64,000 nucleotides of DNA from Petaurus breviceps papuanus (GCA_028583685.1 JAMXIF010000002.1:61925178-61989177), one strand, 5' to 3'. Positions 45,168-57,118 are shown, counted from the stretch's first letter. Notes: generated by a model not told the origin, from the sequence alone. Made by a program: numbers and translations.

Positions 45168-47991
45168 CTTTTTTAATTTTTAAAATGCTTTATTAACTTC
45201 TGATTTACATAATTAATTTCCACCAGATTTTTAATTACAAATTTTCTCCCCGTTTTTCCCCTACCCACCACCCCAGGATAGCAGTCCCACAGGATATCCC
45301 ATCCTCCAATCTGTTCTCTCCCATATCTTCTCCCATACCCCCTTTGACTTTTCCAGTAGGGCATGGTAGATCTCTATGCCCCAGTGCCTATATATCTTCT
45401 TTCCCAATTACATGTAAGATACTATTAATAATAGTATATATGTATATATAATTTTAAACATTTGATTTTAAAACTTTGAATTCCAGATTCCCTTCCTCCC
45501 TTGTCACCCACCCTTACTGTGAAAATAAGCAGTTCAGTATAGATTGTACATGTGTAGCTAATGTAAAACATTAACATAGTAGATATATTTTAAAAGACTG
45601 AATATATTTCCCTTCCTCCTATCCCACCACCCACTTGATCTATTCTCTACTTTGATCCTGTCCCTTTTCAAAAGTGAGTACTTCCAACTTCCCTCCCCCC
45701 CAGCCTGCCCTCCCTTCCATCATCCTCCCTGTCATCCCCTTCCCCCTAATTCTCCTGTAGGGTGAGATACCCTATTTAGTGTGCATGTCATTCCTTCCCT
45801 AAGCCAAATTCAGTGAGAATAAGCTTGACCCATTCCCTTTTGCCTTCCTATTCTTCCCCTCCATTGTAACCATTTTCCCTTGCCTCTTCTATATGAGATA
45901 GTTTACCCCATTCTGTCTCTCTCCATCTCTTCTCATTATATTCCTCTCTCACCTCTTAATTTCCCCTTTCAAGTATCATCCCTTCCTATTAAATTGGTCC
46001 TGTGCCCTCTATCTATGTATACCTATAAGCATATATACACACATTCACACATGTATTCATACGCCCATATACCCTCCTATATGTTTCTATTCCCTTCAAC
46101 TATTTTCATACTGAGAAAAGTTTCATCAGTTACAATTATAGTTTTTTCCATGTAGGAATGTTAATAGTTCAACTTTGATCAGTGACTTATGATTTCTTTT
46201 CCCTGTTTACCTTCTCAAGCTTCTCTTGCTTCTTGTATCTGGATGTCAACTTTTCTATTCAACTCTGGTTTTTTATTAAGAATGCTTGAAAGTCCTCTAT
46301 TCCACTGAATGACAATATTTTTCCCTGAAACATGATGCTCAGTTTTGCTGAGTAGGTGATTCTTGGTTTTAATGTCAGCTCCTCTGCCCTCCAGAATATC
46401 CTATTCCAGGCCCTTCTATCCCTCAGTATAGAAGCTTCCAGATCCTGGGTTATCCTGATTATGTTTCCACAATATTCAAATTGTTTCTTCCTGGCTGCTT
46501 GTAATATTCTCTCCTTGATCTGGGAATTCTAGAACCTGGCTATAATATTCCTAGGAGTTTTCTTTTTGGGATCTTTTTCAGGAGGGGATTGGTGGATTCT
46601 ATCAACCTCTGTTTTGCCCTCTTGTTCTAAAACATCATGGCAGTTTTCCTTGAGAATTTCTTGGAGGATGATTTCTAGGTTCTTTCCCTGATCATGACTT
46701 TCAGGTAGCCCAATAACTTTTAAATTATCTCTCCTGGATCTATTTTCCAGGTCAGTGGTTTTTCCCATGAGATATTTCACATTGCCTTCTATTCTTTCAT
46801 TTGTTTGTATCTGTTTAACATCATCTTGATTTCTCTTAAAGTCATTAGCTTCCCTTTGCTCCAATCTAAATCTGAGGGAACGATTCTTCTCATTGAGCTT
46901 TTGAGATTCTTTTTCCATCTGGCAAATTTGGCTTTTCAAGGCAATCTTCTCCTCATTTCCTTTTTGAGCCTCTTTTGCCATTTGAGTTAGTCTCTTTTTT
47001 AAGGTGTTATTTTCCTCAGTCAGGCTGTTGACTCTCATTTCATAATTTTTCTTGCATTGTTCTCATTTCTCTTCCCAGTTTTTCCTCCACTTCCCTTATC
47101 TGCTTCTTAAGGTCCTCTATGGCCTGTAACCAGCTCGTATTTTCCTTTGAAGCTTTTGGTGCAGGAGTTCTGACTTCACTGTCTTCCTCCTGTTCCATGC
47201 TTTGCTCCTTTTTGTCCCCAAAAGAGGAGTCTAATGTTGGAATCTTCTGTCTGCTTTGTTTCCTTTGCCTGGTCATGTCGCCCCTCAGTCACTTGACCCC
47301 TGGGCTTTTTGCCACAGTAGGACTCTGCCACCAGACAGGGCAGCCTTCATCCCAAATGCTGTGGTTTTCTCAGGTGCCAGAGGTATTAGTTGGGTGCCCT
47401 CTCTGTAGCCTCCACACACTCTGGCAAGCTGGTCATGCACCATGGGACCTCCACCCTAGACCGCCATCCAGATCCAAGAAGGTTAAAGCAAGAGCGATTA
47501 CTCCTCAGACTGGTTGCTTGGTCCCCCTACACTCTGCAGGCCAGGAGCTGAAGATGCAACATGGTGCCAGCACAGCATCTCTGCGGCTTCTCACCCTGGA
47601 GGCAAAAGCTGATGCACTCCCACATACTGGTCCCAAAGTCCACACTGTACTGACCTCTCACTTTGTCCTTCACATGTATGTATTGATAAATCTGGAAATG
47701 GCCACAGCTGATGCTGCTGATCTGGAGTCGTTCCGGGCAGGGGCTGGTCAGGCCCTCCCTGGGGCTAAAGCCTTGGCATGGGGCTGGGCTTGGCTCCCAG
47801 AGCACTGCGCTGGCCGATTCCTGCTGGCCTGCCAGGCTGTCCTTAGTGGGAAGTTAGCTTCTCTGTGTCATTTTGTGGGTTCTGCAGCTCCAAAGTTTGT
47901 TTAGAGTCCCCTTTTACATGGATTGGGGAAGGTGGAAGCCAGAGCAGTGGGGAGGTCCTTCTTCTACTCCTCCATCTTGACTCTGCTCCCC
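45168..47991 (-). mobile_element. HAL1 (half-L1), end-to-end copy in AGBL1 intron
   Basis: 2,824-bp minus-strand element between perfect 12-bp duplications TCTGTCTAATCT (45156-45167, 47992-48003). Order on the minus strand: 5' UTR beginning 'gggagcagagtcaagatgg' (47991 to ~47277), ORF1 (47276 to 46259), then about 1.1 kb of 3' UTR with CA-rich and G/A-rich parts and an A-rich end. No ORF2 lies between, which separates HAL1 from full L1. It must have used L1 reverse transcriptase in trans. Two other copies (33516, 58541) share the same 3' UTR. Confidence 0.85.
46259..47276 (-). pseudogene. HAL1 ORF1 (L1 ORF1-like RNA-binding protein), nearly intact
   Basis: Starts MTRQRKQSRQK, followed by a long coiled coil ('WLQAIEDLKKQIREVEEKL', 'LTEENNTLKKRL', 'KSQICQMEKESQKLNEK'), then the RRM-like centre ('RRDNLKVIGLPES') and 'TPRNIIARF', then the C-terminal domain ('ERILQAARKKQ', 'ITYSAKLSIMF', 'FQAFLIKN'), ending at TGA. 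About 339 codons. I see only two lesions: one extra A in an A-run near 47040 (frameshift between EKL and MRVNS), and a TAG directly after IIARF near 46528. It otherwise follows L1 ORF1 order, a trimeric nucleic-acid chaperone. Few lesions suggest a moderately young insertion. Confidence 0.85.
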
Positions 47992-48003
47992 TCTGTCTAA
48001 TCT

Positions 48004-48415
48004 TCTTATACATTATTTTCATCCTAATGCTCAATATTCTAGTCATACCTGTTGTTTATCATTCATGATGCTTGATTTTCTTTATTGATGCCTTTTCAAT
48101 GACTGTTCCTCATGTCTAGAATGCTGTCTCTCCTCACCTTGACCTCTCAGAATCCCCAGTTTCCTCTGAGACTTAACCTAAATGTTACCTTCTGCAGGAA
48201 GCCTCTCTTGATCCTCCTAGATCTTAGTGTCTTTTCTTCTCAGAAAGGCTACCTTCCCTTTATTTTGCATAGGTCTTATGTATACCCATTTGAGTAATTG
48301 CTGTTTCTCCCAAGGTAAGCTCCTTGAGGGCTGAGTTTCTATCAGCTTTTTCTTTCATCTCCAGCACTTAACATGGTACCTGGCATATAGGAAGAGCTTG
48401 ACATGCTTGTTGATC
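48004..48415 (+). mobile_element. L2 LINE 3' region, sense, continuation
   Basis: 'ctcatgtctagaatgctgtc', 'tctgcaggaagcctctcttg', 'aggtaagctccttgaggg', 'ggtacctggcatataggaag', 'atgcttgttgatcaatc'. Continues 45167. Confidence 0.85.
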
Positions 48416-49075
48416 AATCGATTGACTATCAATTACACATCCAGAAAAAATACTTGCTGTTGCTTGAGCTTGCTCTTTATGGTGTTTTCCTAATAATATG
48501 TCTTCTGAGGGAGACTTCTTTCCTTCCCCAGTCAAGTAGAGGCTTTTGGGTCTATTCTCCCCATAACTAAAAAAAAATCACAGGAGTGTTATTTAAGACC
48601 TGCTCTTTAGATCCCATAGATCTGTTATGGAAGACTTATCAAAAGACATGGGTATGAATCACTCTGGATGAGAAGGAAGGCATGGAAGCATTGAGTTGAA
48701 ATGTACACTATTGAAAGGAATACCCACAGTGATGATATCACAAACTTGACAAAGTATGAAGTCTAGAAACTGATTTCATCTGGTCTAGTGAAAGGGTTAT
48801 GCCCCCTTTTCCCTCCTCCATCATCACTGCACATCATACCCTGATGACCTCACAGTTAGAGCAAATGGCTCTTATAGTCTCCTTCAGCTGTAATTGAGTC
48901 TCTTTCACTAATTTCCTAACATAAACATTGAATGGTTTAGGAATTGGAAAGAATTTGGCTCTTCCAGTCTTTGTTAAAATAAACCAAACAATTACTTCTT
49001 GTGCCCAACATTTTAGACCTGTTTCCTGTTTTCTAAAATCATGATTAATGACTCTACTCTCATTCCCTTCCTTAG
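48416..49075. other. AGBL1 intron, 3' part, unassigned
   Basis: No repeat recognised in the 660 bp before the exon. The acceptor tract 'cattcccttccttag' closes it. Confidence 0.5.
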
Positions 49076-49222
49076 GCACAGATCGAAGGATCCACTACAT
49101 GATTAGCAAGGGAGGCAGTGAAGCCCTCCTCCAGACCTTGGTGGATTCTGCTCGAACATCTTCCCCAGACTACAACATCCTCTTGCCTCTTCTTAGGCTG
49201 CTGGTCAAGGTTGGCCAGAGAG
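49076..49222 (+). CDS. AGBL1: AGBL1 exon (codes GTDRRIHYM...LVKVGQR)
   Basis: 147 bp. The two leading bases GC complete the Gly codon begun in the exon at 43632, then follow [19 protein letters not shown], a stretch with [17 protein letters not shown] and finally VGQR, with one base G left over. The [20 protein letters not shown] block is nearly diagnostic for AGBL1; the paralogue AGTPBP1 has the more distant [20 protein letters not shown] at the same place. This is an armadillo-like helical repeat of the N-terminal region. The acceptor is good. The donor AGAG|GTACCA is weak at +4 and +5, unlike the other three donors. Phase 1 at both ends, so skipping the exon would keep the frame. Confidence 0.95.
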
Positions 49223-49439
49223 GTACCAATAGCCCTTTAGCCCTGAGGCTGAATGGAATGAAACATGTCAGGTGTTTTTTTTTGTAATAATGGAAGTGAT
49301 ACTGAGAACTTCAGATGTTAAATGAACCTCTAATAGAACTTGGACAACGGCATAGCGATTTTCATAGTATTTATGGGAATAATTGCACAATGATAACTTT
49401 ATTCTTTAATCACCCATACTAAAATCAGGGCATTCGTAT
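49223..49439. other. AGBL1 intron start
   Basis: Nothing recognised. A T8 run and 'gtaataatgg' lie 40-60 bp past the donor. Confidence 0.4.
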
Positions 49440-49905
49440 GGTTTTGTTTAGGTTGTTGGAGAAAGGTTTCTAGTGGAGTGCTTCAAGGTATGTCCTTGTC
49501 TCTCTGTTGCTTAGTAATGTTACTGCTGACTTATATAATGGCATAGATGACATCCTCATATTTGAAGACAACAAAGTTGAGAGGGAATAAAGAATATACT
49601 AGCTGATGGTTAAGACTCCAAATGATCCTAACAAGTGAAAACAATGAGCTAAAATGAATGTGATTAAATTTAATAGGGATAAATGTGAAATCATAAATGG
49701 GTAAAAAAAAAATCAAGTGCCCAAGTACAGGATGGGAGAGACAGGTCTAGGTAATGATTTGCATGAAGATCTGGAGTTTTAGTGAACAAAAAGCTACACA
49801 ACAAAAACATGAAACAGAATTTGCCCTTAAATAGGACATTCTGCTTGGTGGAAACAACATAGGCACAGATAAAATACAGGATCAATCAAGCTTCATAGGA
49901 GAGAT
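49440..49905 (+). mobile_element. CR1/L3 LINE ORF2 (RT), sense
   Basis: 'tctagtggagtgcttcaagg' (SGVLQG), then 'YIMA' and 'SSYLKTTKL' fragments in the order of the CR1/L3 palm motif, then 'tttaatagggataaatgtg'. Frames are broken. Confidence 0.65.
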
Positions 49906-49919
49906 AAGGTAAAACTTAA

Positions 49920-50655
49920 AAGAACCTATGTATTCGAAGAACTGGAGGTAAGAATGGAGTATATTCTAGAGTTGAGGGACATCTTATGCAAAGTCATGGG
50001 GATGGAATGCCAATTTCAGGAAACATTTGATAGTGTAGTATAACTATAATATAGATTGTATGGAGGAAAATAATATGAAATATATCTGGAAAGAGGTTGG
50101 AATCAGATTAGGGAAAGCTGTAACTGCCACACTGATATGTTTTATTTATTTTAAACTCACTATAAGAGATAATAATAAGGATTTTTGAGAGGGATAGAGA
50201 TGTTCCTTAGGGAGATTATTTTTGGTAGTTTTATGAAGAGTTGATTGTTAAATGGGGAGAAAATGGAAACAGGAAATCATCACAATAATTTAGCCAAGAG
50301 GTGATGAGAAAAGGTGAATGAATCTGAAGGTGGGTAGGTTTATGGGTAATGAGAAAGGTATGAATAAAAGACATGCTGTGGAGGTATAATCCATAAGACG
50401 TGGCAACTTTTTTATATAGGGGTAAGGAAAAGGGAAGATAAAGGACAACTTCAAGATTGTGAAACTGGGGGACTGGGCAGGATGATAATGTTTTTAACAG
50501 AGATCGGCAGAGTCTAGCAATAAATTCCATTTTGGACATTTTGAACCTGAGATACTGATGGGCATCCTAGCAGAGATATCCAGCAGATAGTTGGGGATGC
50601 AAGATTGAATTTTACAAAAGAAATTACTGTTGAACATATGAATTTGGAATCATGG
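49920..50655 (-). mobile_element. L2 LINE ORF2 3' region, antisense
   Basis: 'gcaaagtcatggggatggaa', 'aggtgatgagaaaaggtg', 'aaggacaacttcaagattgt', 'ccattttggacattttgaac', 'gagatatccagcagatag': long antisense L2, order intact but frames decayed. Confidence 0.8.
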
Positions 50656-50664
50656 TGGCCAGTG

Positions 50665-50775
50665 AGATCATATATGTACATATACATGTGTGTATGTATA
50701 TGTACATAGATATCTATATATAGCTAGCTATATTGATGTAGCTATCTATACACATATACATAATTATGTATGCTA
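50665..50775. repeat. TATG/TATC-rich simple repeat
   Basis: Alternating purine-pyrimidine ATATGTAC/ATCTATATA-type tract. Confidence 0.85.
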
Positions 50776-50924
50776 GAAACAATATATACACAAATAAATA
50801 AATAGAAGATAATTGAAACTTCAGAGGGGAGAAAGCACCTGAAGTCAACCTCATAAACCTTTATATTTTAAGGTGTGGTGGTAAGAATGGTTGAGATTTT
50901 TATTATGCAAAGTAGAACACACAC

Positions 50925-50927
<3 letters not shown>

Positions 50928-50962
<35 letters not shown>
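50928..50962. repeat. (TG)n microsatellite
   Basis: About 17 TG units directly 5' of a Mar1 head. Confidence 0.95.
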
Positions 50963-50964
<2 letters not shown>

Positions 50965-51219
50965 CAGCTAGGAGGTACAGTGGATAGAATACCCAGCCTG
51001 GAGTCAGGAAGACTCATCTTCTTGAATTCAAATCTGTCCTCACATACTTCCTAGTTGTGTGACTCTGGCCAAATCACTCAACACTGTTTGCATCAATTTG
51101 TTCTTCTGTAAAATGAGCTGGAGAAGGAAATGACAAATCACTCCAGTATCTTTGACAAGAAAACCCCAAATGGGGTCCCAATGATTCAGACATTACTGAA
51201 AAATCTACTGAACAACATG
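50963..51219 (+). mobile_element. Mar1-type SINE, sense
   Basis: Head 'ggcagctaggaggtacagtg', 'gagctggagaaggaaatgac', tail 'aaaaccccaaatggggtcc'. Full length. Confidence 0.9.
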
Positions 51220-51267
51220 TATACATATACATATGTGTATAAATATGCATATATGTGTTTATATAGA

Positions 51268-51380
51268 GAGAGAGAAAGAGAGAAGAGAAGAGATGAGATG
51301 AGATGAGTGAGATGTGATGAGATGAGATCAAATGAGATGAGATCAGATGAGATGAGATCAGATCAGATCAGATCAGATCC
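51268..51380. repeat. compound (GA)n-(GATGA)n-(GATCA)n microsatellite
   Basis: Starts as AGAG, becomes the pentamer GATGA and then GATCA in order, about 110 bp. The two pentamers differ by one base. Confidence 0.95.
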
Positions 51381-51806
51381 AAGGATCCAAGAGATTCCTT
51401 CTGAGGCAGAAGATAGGATGGGTTCAGTGTGGCAAATAGGGAAGCTGCACTTGACAAGAAGTCAAGAAGTGAGGGTTATTAATTCTTCAGGTACTCAAGT
51501 CAAAGGAGAGAATGAGGGGAGATCTACTTAGGAATCTGATACAGTATCATTTTAATGATAGTTACATAATACTATTTTGGGCAGTCATGACAAAATTGGT
51601 GGACAATACTAAGAAGAGTGCAATTTATATGATTCCTAGTGCTGCTGGGATATGTAGTACTCCAGTGAAGCACTTAGTATAAATTGCTTTATCCTTACAT
51701 CTTCAGACCATGAAAATCTATACTTTCTATCTGCACTATGTCACTTAATTAAAGTCAATGTCAGAAGCAATTCATAGACTAATTTCTTTTTTTGTGTGCT
51801 TTGTAG
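51381..51806. other. AGBL1 intron end, unassigned
   Basis: No repeat recognised. Ends in the acceptor tract 'ctttttttgtgtgctttgtag'-type sequence. Confidence 0.45.
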
Positions 51807-51938
51807 ACAAAAAGTTTGGACAGAAAGCTCTGGAATTGGAGGCACTTGATGTGACATTGATCCTGGCCAGAAAAAATCTGTCTCACAACCAGAATCTCAT
51901 CCATTGTCTCTGGGCACTGCAGGTTTTTGCCTCTAGAG
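51807..51938 (+). CDS. AGBL1: AGBL1 exon (codes [14 protein letters not shown]...LQVFASR)
   Basis: 132 bp. The leading AC completes Asp with the G left by the previous exon, then [19 protein letters not shown], an [16 protein letters not shown] stretch and ALQVFASR, with G left over at the AGAG|GTAAGT consensus donor. [25 protein letters not shown] is, from memory, almost the same as human AGBL1; AGTPBP1 has [20 protein letters not shown]. Another armadillo-like unit of the N-terminal half. Phase 1 on both sides, as in the preceding exon. Confidence 0.95.
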
Positions 51939-52041
51939 GTAAGTTGATTATTTATATTTATATATATAAATATTATAGCTTTTGGTCAAGGGATTCTTCT
52001 CAAACAAATCTTGGAGAACTAGAAATCAAATCAGAACAGTG
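51939..52041. other. AGBL1 intron start
   Basis: TATA-rich (51948-51975) directly past the donor; nothing else. Confidence 0.4.
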
Positions 52042-52064
52042 TTTATGTGTGTGTGTGTGTGCGT

Positions 52065-52121
<57 letters not shown>
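52042..52121. repeat. (TG)n(GA)n compound microsatellite
   Basis: TGTG passing to GAGA, 80 bp, starting about 105 bp after the AGBL1 donor at 51939. Confidence 0.95.
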
Positions 52122-52124
<3 letters not shown>

Positions 52125-52479
52125 TAGAAGGAGGAGGAGGATGTAGGGGGTCTATGTGAAGCAAGGATATAAGGAAAAGAGGGCTGGGAGAGAATCGGTA
52201 GAGGAGAATGAAGGGGGAAAAGGAGAGAGAGGATAAGTGGAATTAATTGACTAGATTTATGACAACTGCTTGTAAGGAGATGAGCTGTGATAGGCAAGAG
52301 CTTATAACTTGATCTTCACTTCAGCTTTGCAGAATCCTGAGTCTAGTCCTAAAGTCAGCCTTCAAAGTCTCAGCAAACCCCCAGCATTTTCTTTCCTTTT
52401 CCCCCATAAAGCCCATAGCTTAAAGCCCCTGGCTTCTAGTCCATGCTTGGGCTTTTCCTAGCTGATTGATCCCTCTTGA

Positions 52480-52612
52480 TATCTCAGTTTCAGTTTCCTC
52501 CTCTATAAAATGGGTAGAATAAACATCTATAGAACCTGTTTCAATGGTTTGTTGTGAGGATAAAATAAGATCATCAATGTAGAGTACTTTGCAAATTTTG
52601 GACTGGATATAT
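52480..52612 (+). mobile_element. CORE-SINE 3' part, sense
   Basis: 'tctcagtttcagtttcctcc', 'ctataaaatgggtagaat', 'ttgttgtgaggataaaataa', 'gagtactttgcaaatttt'. Confidence 0.75.
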
Positions 52613-52649
52613 GATTTCATTGGTGTGAAAAATTCCCAATGAGGAAATT

Positions 52650-52795
52650 CCTTCTCCCAATTCAGGTCAGCATCTTCTCTAACTTAGAGTTTGGGAGAAT
52701 TGCTCAGAGCTCTGAGAGGTGTGTGATCACACAATCAGTAGGAGTCAGAGGCATGACTTCTTGGCTTCAAAGTCAGGCCTGTGTCATCTATGTAT
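52650..52795 (-). mobile_element. MIR SINE, antisense (diverged)
   Basis: 'gtgatcacacaatcagtagg', 'agtcagaggcatgacttc', 'gcttcaaagtcaggcctg'. Confidence 0.5.
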
Positions 52796-53044
52796 CACTG
52801 CTTTTCCAATGTGGCTGCAAGCAAAAGTCATTACAAAGTACTTCCTTCTCCAACAAAGTACTTTTCATGGAGAAGTGAATTGCATGAGAACTTTCACACT
52901 GTGAAGAACAGGAGCTTAAAAACAAGTAAAATCCCTGTCCAGCTCTTTATCCATCAGACCAAGTTACCTCCCATATTAGCTGTGATGATGATGATGATGA
53001 CTATGACAATGATGTATAGAGTCAATATCGGTAGTCAGAGAATG

Positions 53045-53170
53045 ACTTTGTTCAGTCATTTCAGTCATGTCTGACTCTTTGTGACCCAATTAGGGATTTT
53101 CTTGGCAAAGTTACTGGAGTGGATTGCCATTTTCTTTTCCAGCACATTTTACAGATGAGGAAACAGGGTA
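53045..53170 (-). mobile_element. Mar1-type SINE, antisense, 3' half
   Basis: 'ttcagtcatgtctgactctt', 'tgtgacccaattaggg', 'ttttcttggcaaagttactg', 'ttttacagatgaggaaac'. The head is missing. Confidence 0.85.
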
Positions 53171-53204
53171 CTTTACATAAATTTTCTGAGGGATAAAAAA
53201 TATT

Positions 53205-53345
53205 GGTTAAGAGGTATCATAGTGTAGGGATAATCTTGGAGACTGATATATCTGGATTCAAGTTCTACCTCTGAAAGATTTATCTATGTGACTATAGAAA
53301 AGTCACTTGACCTTTCTATGGCTCAAATAATTCTACAAGACTACA
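53205..53345 (+). mobile_element. MIR SINE, sense
   Basis: 'gaggtatcatagtgtaggg', 'ggattcaagttctacctctg', 'aagtcacttgacctttct'. Confidence 0.7.
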
Positions 53346-54549
53346 ATTTAGAGATATCTTGCATATCTGCATTGGTAGATTGAGTTCTCTATCAAGGACA
53401 TCACAGGTCTAGATCAACAAAAACATCAGTCAGATACCTTCCTATTCTTTCTGCAGCTCTGAGAAGACCAGTGATTTTGTTATGGGTAAAGGGTATCTCA
53501 TTGACCATTTGGGACCCATCTTAATAGTGCACTTGTTGTAGTAATTGTTCCATAATATACTTTGGAAACATTTGTACAGTCTACACAGCATATGTAATGA
53601 TCTGAGAATAACACAGTTCAGGCAACCTGTACATTGCTGTCTCCTTAATGAATTGCTTGGTGTTATAGAAGTCACCAGCAAGCTTTCCAAACATTCCCTG
53701 TCAGCAGGATGACTTGGCTGGGGCCCTAATAAGACTGCAAAAGCCAATGGGCCCTTTGGCAGCTCCCAAATGTCCAATAGGGTATGTTTATAGAGCTGCC
53801 AGAGGCCCAGCCTCAGGCAGCCTTCCAGAGCTCCTGCTGGCTGGTGAAACCAGTGTCAGTTTCTTATTCTTATTTTCCCTCTACTCGAGATTCTATACTT
53901 TGTCCTCTGCATCACAATCAGTGAGAACAATGAAAGCCTGATGTTTTACCCCACCAATAATTCTACTAAGGGCCAAGAGTTTACCCAGGACCCATTTATT
54001 TCTGCCGCCTTCTGCATTAAAAGCAAGGGGTTTGGACTATGACACCCAGAGGTTTTATTTCCAGGCCTTGATACCATATTTGTAGCCACCCTTTCAGGCA
54101 AACTGAAAAAAAAAAAGGAAAAGAGTGCTAGGGATAACTGCTCTGCTCCCTCCTGCAGGAGGGAACAGATAATATCTTTGAAATTCTAGCAAAGGGTTGA
54201 AGAAACACTCAGATCATTCCCTCAGCTATAACTGACTCAAAGATGGAAGATACCTTGGTGCCTATCCAGAAAAGGAAGACAGATCTCCTGCTCAATAAAT
54301 TGTTCTTTAGAATCTAGAAAAATCATTCTAAGCCCAGTTGAATTAGTATATCCTTGTATCCAGAGAGTTGCCACTGTCCAGAGCAGTCACCCTGCCATGT
54401 TACACATTGGCTAAAGGTTGTTTTAATTTCACATAGCAGGTTAATTTTTAATTATTTGAAGCTTGTATGGCCATTTGTTTACTAATACTCTTACTCTAAC
54501 TCTTCTACCTTCCCATTGAGAAGGTTCTTCTCTTGAGAGGCTTAATATC
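53346..54549. other. AGBL1 intron, unassigned and repeat-poor
   Basis: 1.2 kb with no SINE or LINE that I can name. The 111-codon minus frame (53442-53777) and 75-codon plus frame (53714-53941) overlap and have no known domain. Confidence 0.4.
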
Positions 54550-54735
54550 CATTTCCATGAGTGGAAATTGTGCTGAATGTGAAATCAGAGGACCCGGATT
54601 TGAATCCTGGCTTTGCTTTCTTCTCCTGGATGAGCTGAGATTAAACACTCTCCATTCTCTGAGCTCTCATCTGCAAGATGAAGGCGATGGAGTAGATGGT
54701 CTCTAATATTTCTTTTTCCAGTTTGAAATACTTGC
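54550..54735 (+). mobile_element. MIR SINE, sense
   Basis: 'gaaatcagaggacccggatt', 'tgaatcctggctttgc', 'gagctctcatctgcaagatg', 'ggagtagatggtctctaat'. Confidence 0.75.
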
Positions 54736-55226
54736 TTTAATAATTTGATTTGATTATTGTGGGGCCTTCAGTGAGGTATCACAGTTCCTGGAAGCCTTTT
54801 CTACAATTTTGGTCTTCTCTGAGTTTGCAGGGAAAGGAGGATAAGAGGAAAGGAGAGGGATGCAGAAGCATTGCTATTTGTACATAGAAGTATTGAAGAA
54901 ATGATTGGAAAACTTGTTGTCTCACCATAGAGTGAATTTCTGTGCACCAATTTTCTTGCCCATTCCCCCTGGTATAAAAAGGAGGTGTGTAATGGGGGAC
55001 GTCAGAAATCAAAGTGCATTTGCCCCAGACTGGATTCATTTTCTATAGATTATATAATGTTTGAGCCTCATACTACATCTTCTCTACTGTGTCATAAATG
55101 AGATTGTTGGCAAAAAATCAGGAAGCAATCTACCACCTTCTAGGCCTTTGAGTTGATTTTCTAAGGTTAAGGACAGCTTTCTTCCTACTGGTCCCATAAC
55201 TGTTGTTCCCTTTTTCTTTTCTACAG
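54736..55226. other. AGBL1 intron end, unassigned
   Basis: No repeat. The last 30 bases are a strong pyrimidine tract ending CTACAG. Confidence 0.45.
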
Positions 55227-55320
55227 TCACGATTGCAGCAATGTTGGGGATTAATGGAGCAATGGAGCTGCTTTTCAAGGTTATCACCCCTTATTCTAGA
55301 AAACGCACCAGGATTATCAG
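55227..55320 (+). CDS. AGBL1: AGBL1 exon (codes [16 protein letters not shown]...RIIR)
   Basis: 94 bp. TC completes Val with the preceding G, then [30 protein letters not shown] and the first two bases (AG) of an Arg or Ser codon, then donor [32 protein letters not shown] matches recalled human AGBL1, which goes on with R-AATEVL. Phase 1 in, phase 2 out. The next coding exon should begin with one base completing Arg and then AATEVLAALLKSK-like text; none was found in the remaining 8.7 kb. The catalytic carboxypeptidase domain lies several hundred residues further and is outside this window. Confidence 0.95.
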
Positions 55321-55365
55321 GTACTGAGCAGGTAGTTACTTAGCCTACATAAAACCACATTATAT

Positions 55366-55618
55366 CCTCTGGTTGCTCAGTCATTTCAGGCATGTCCAGC
55401 TCTTTGTGACTCCATTTAAGGTTTTCTTGACAAATATACTGGAGTGTTTTGCCATTTCCTTCTCTAGCTTATTTTGTGAATGAGGAAACTAAGGCCAACA
55501 GGGTTCAGTGACTTACCCGGGATCACAAAGCTAGGGTCTGAGGGCAAATTTGAATTCAGGAAGATGAGTTTTCTTGACTCCAGGCTGGGCACTCTATCTA
55601 CTGTACCATCTGTCCTAG
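55366..55618 (-). mobile_element. Mar1-type SINE, antisense
   Basis: 'ttgctcagtcatttcaggca', 'ctctttgtgactccattt', 'ggttttcttgacaaatatac', 'gcactctatctactgtacc'. Full length, 45 bp past the AGBL1 donor. Confidence 0.9.
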
Positions 55619-56904
55619 CTGTGCAGGTGGACATATGTCCGAGTCAGTGGTTAAATGGAGGTACACATAAATGGAGATTCACTCATGGGATTTTCATTGT
55701 GGCTTAGAGATTCCCTCCTGTCCCTCTGAAAGTACACGGAAACATCATAATCCTATCCTATTAAACTTTCAGACAGAAAAGACAACTGCAAGAAAGCCAG
55801 GCTAGTCATCAGCTTCCAATTTATTCTTTTATTATTTTGTTCCAAACGACAGTACAGAAATGACTTGAAAAGATGCCAAGTCCCATAAGGATCAGAAGCA
55901 TAAGCCAGCCCAATTTCTGATATGTGTTCTGGGTCATGTAATAGCCCATCATGGTTGTATACTGGTAGGTGAGATGCCATTATAATGTAAAGATGGATTT
56001 CTCTGCCTATTCTTTCTGCTCCTGGTTTGCAAGAGTAGAGCAAGTCACAATGTTAAAAAAAGAAGATGGTTGGGCACAGAAGCTTTACAGATATTCTGAG
56101 CCATTAGGATACATCATTCTTGGGAGTGACTCAGAGAGGACCTTGAAAGAATATTAGAAGAAATTCAGCCAATTTCTAAGATAGATGGAGTAGTTTGAAA
56201 AGCTGCATTTCCATGCTCAGGCATGTTATTTTCCATGTCCTTACATTAATCTCGGACTCATATTCTACCTGGTTATTCTGCTCCTGAGCTGCCACGGCTC
56301 TGCCAGTGTCCATCCATCCTCACCTTACGCCCTTTGTGTTGTTTCCTAGGGCAAATAAACCTGCATCACAAAACTAGACTGGGCTAAGATCCTCTAAGGA
56401 AAAGACAGCTATGAGAATTGAATATGGGAGCAAAGGTGATCATGGTAATGGGGATGCAGGACAATAGAACCAGGGAACAGAAGGCACAGGGTTAGGTAAT
56501 GGGGCTGTGGAGTCCAAAGAAAGTTTCTTAGGGTTTTGAATAACATTCCTGAATTTTTAGACCACCAAGTAAAATCTGGGCTAGCTGTTCCTCTTATTGT
56601 AGCCTAATGAAACATTTCAGACCATACCTCCTTAGGGAAAATGATTTACTACCTATACCATCTAGTCCAAGATTTCAGTTTAACAGGCGCAGTGTAAAGC
56701 AACCAACCTGAGATATCAGATGTTGGCAAAAGATCATTGAATTTTGTGTTACACTTTAATGTTTAATTAGATGAACTTTGGGTAACTATTTGTTTACTAA
56801 TATGGGAGCCTTAGACCTCTATCTAACTCTATCTTTTTCTTTGAAGGCTTAATATCCATCTCATGTAGTTTTGTTTGTTGGATTAACATTAATGTCATTC
56901 ACAT
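55619..56904. other. AGBL1 intron, unassigned
   Basis: No gene or confident repeat in 1.3 kb. Confidence 0.4.
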
Positions 56905-57105
56905 TTATATCACCCTTCAATGTTTACAAAACACTTTCATTACAACTCCATAAGGATGATGGGTCATACCCATTTAACAGATAAGAAAACTGAAACTCAG
57001 AGATAGTAAGCCACTTGCCCATAATCACATAGAAACCATCACGGCTAGGGTTGAACTGTGATCATTTCACTCCTGATTCCAAGTCTTGTTCTCTGCTGGA
57101 CAAAC
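56905..57105 (-). mobile_element. MIR/CORE-SINE, antisense
   Basis: 'caatgtttacaaaacacttt', 'acaactccataaggatgatg', 'taacagataagaaaactgaa', 'gccacttgcccataatcac'. Confidence 0.8.
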
Positions 57106-57118
57106 CCTATAAAAGGAA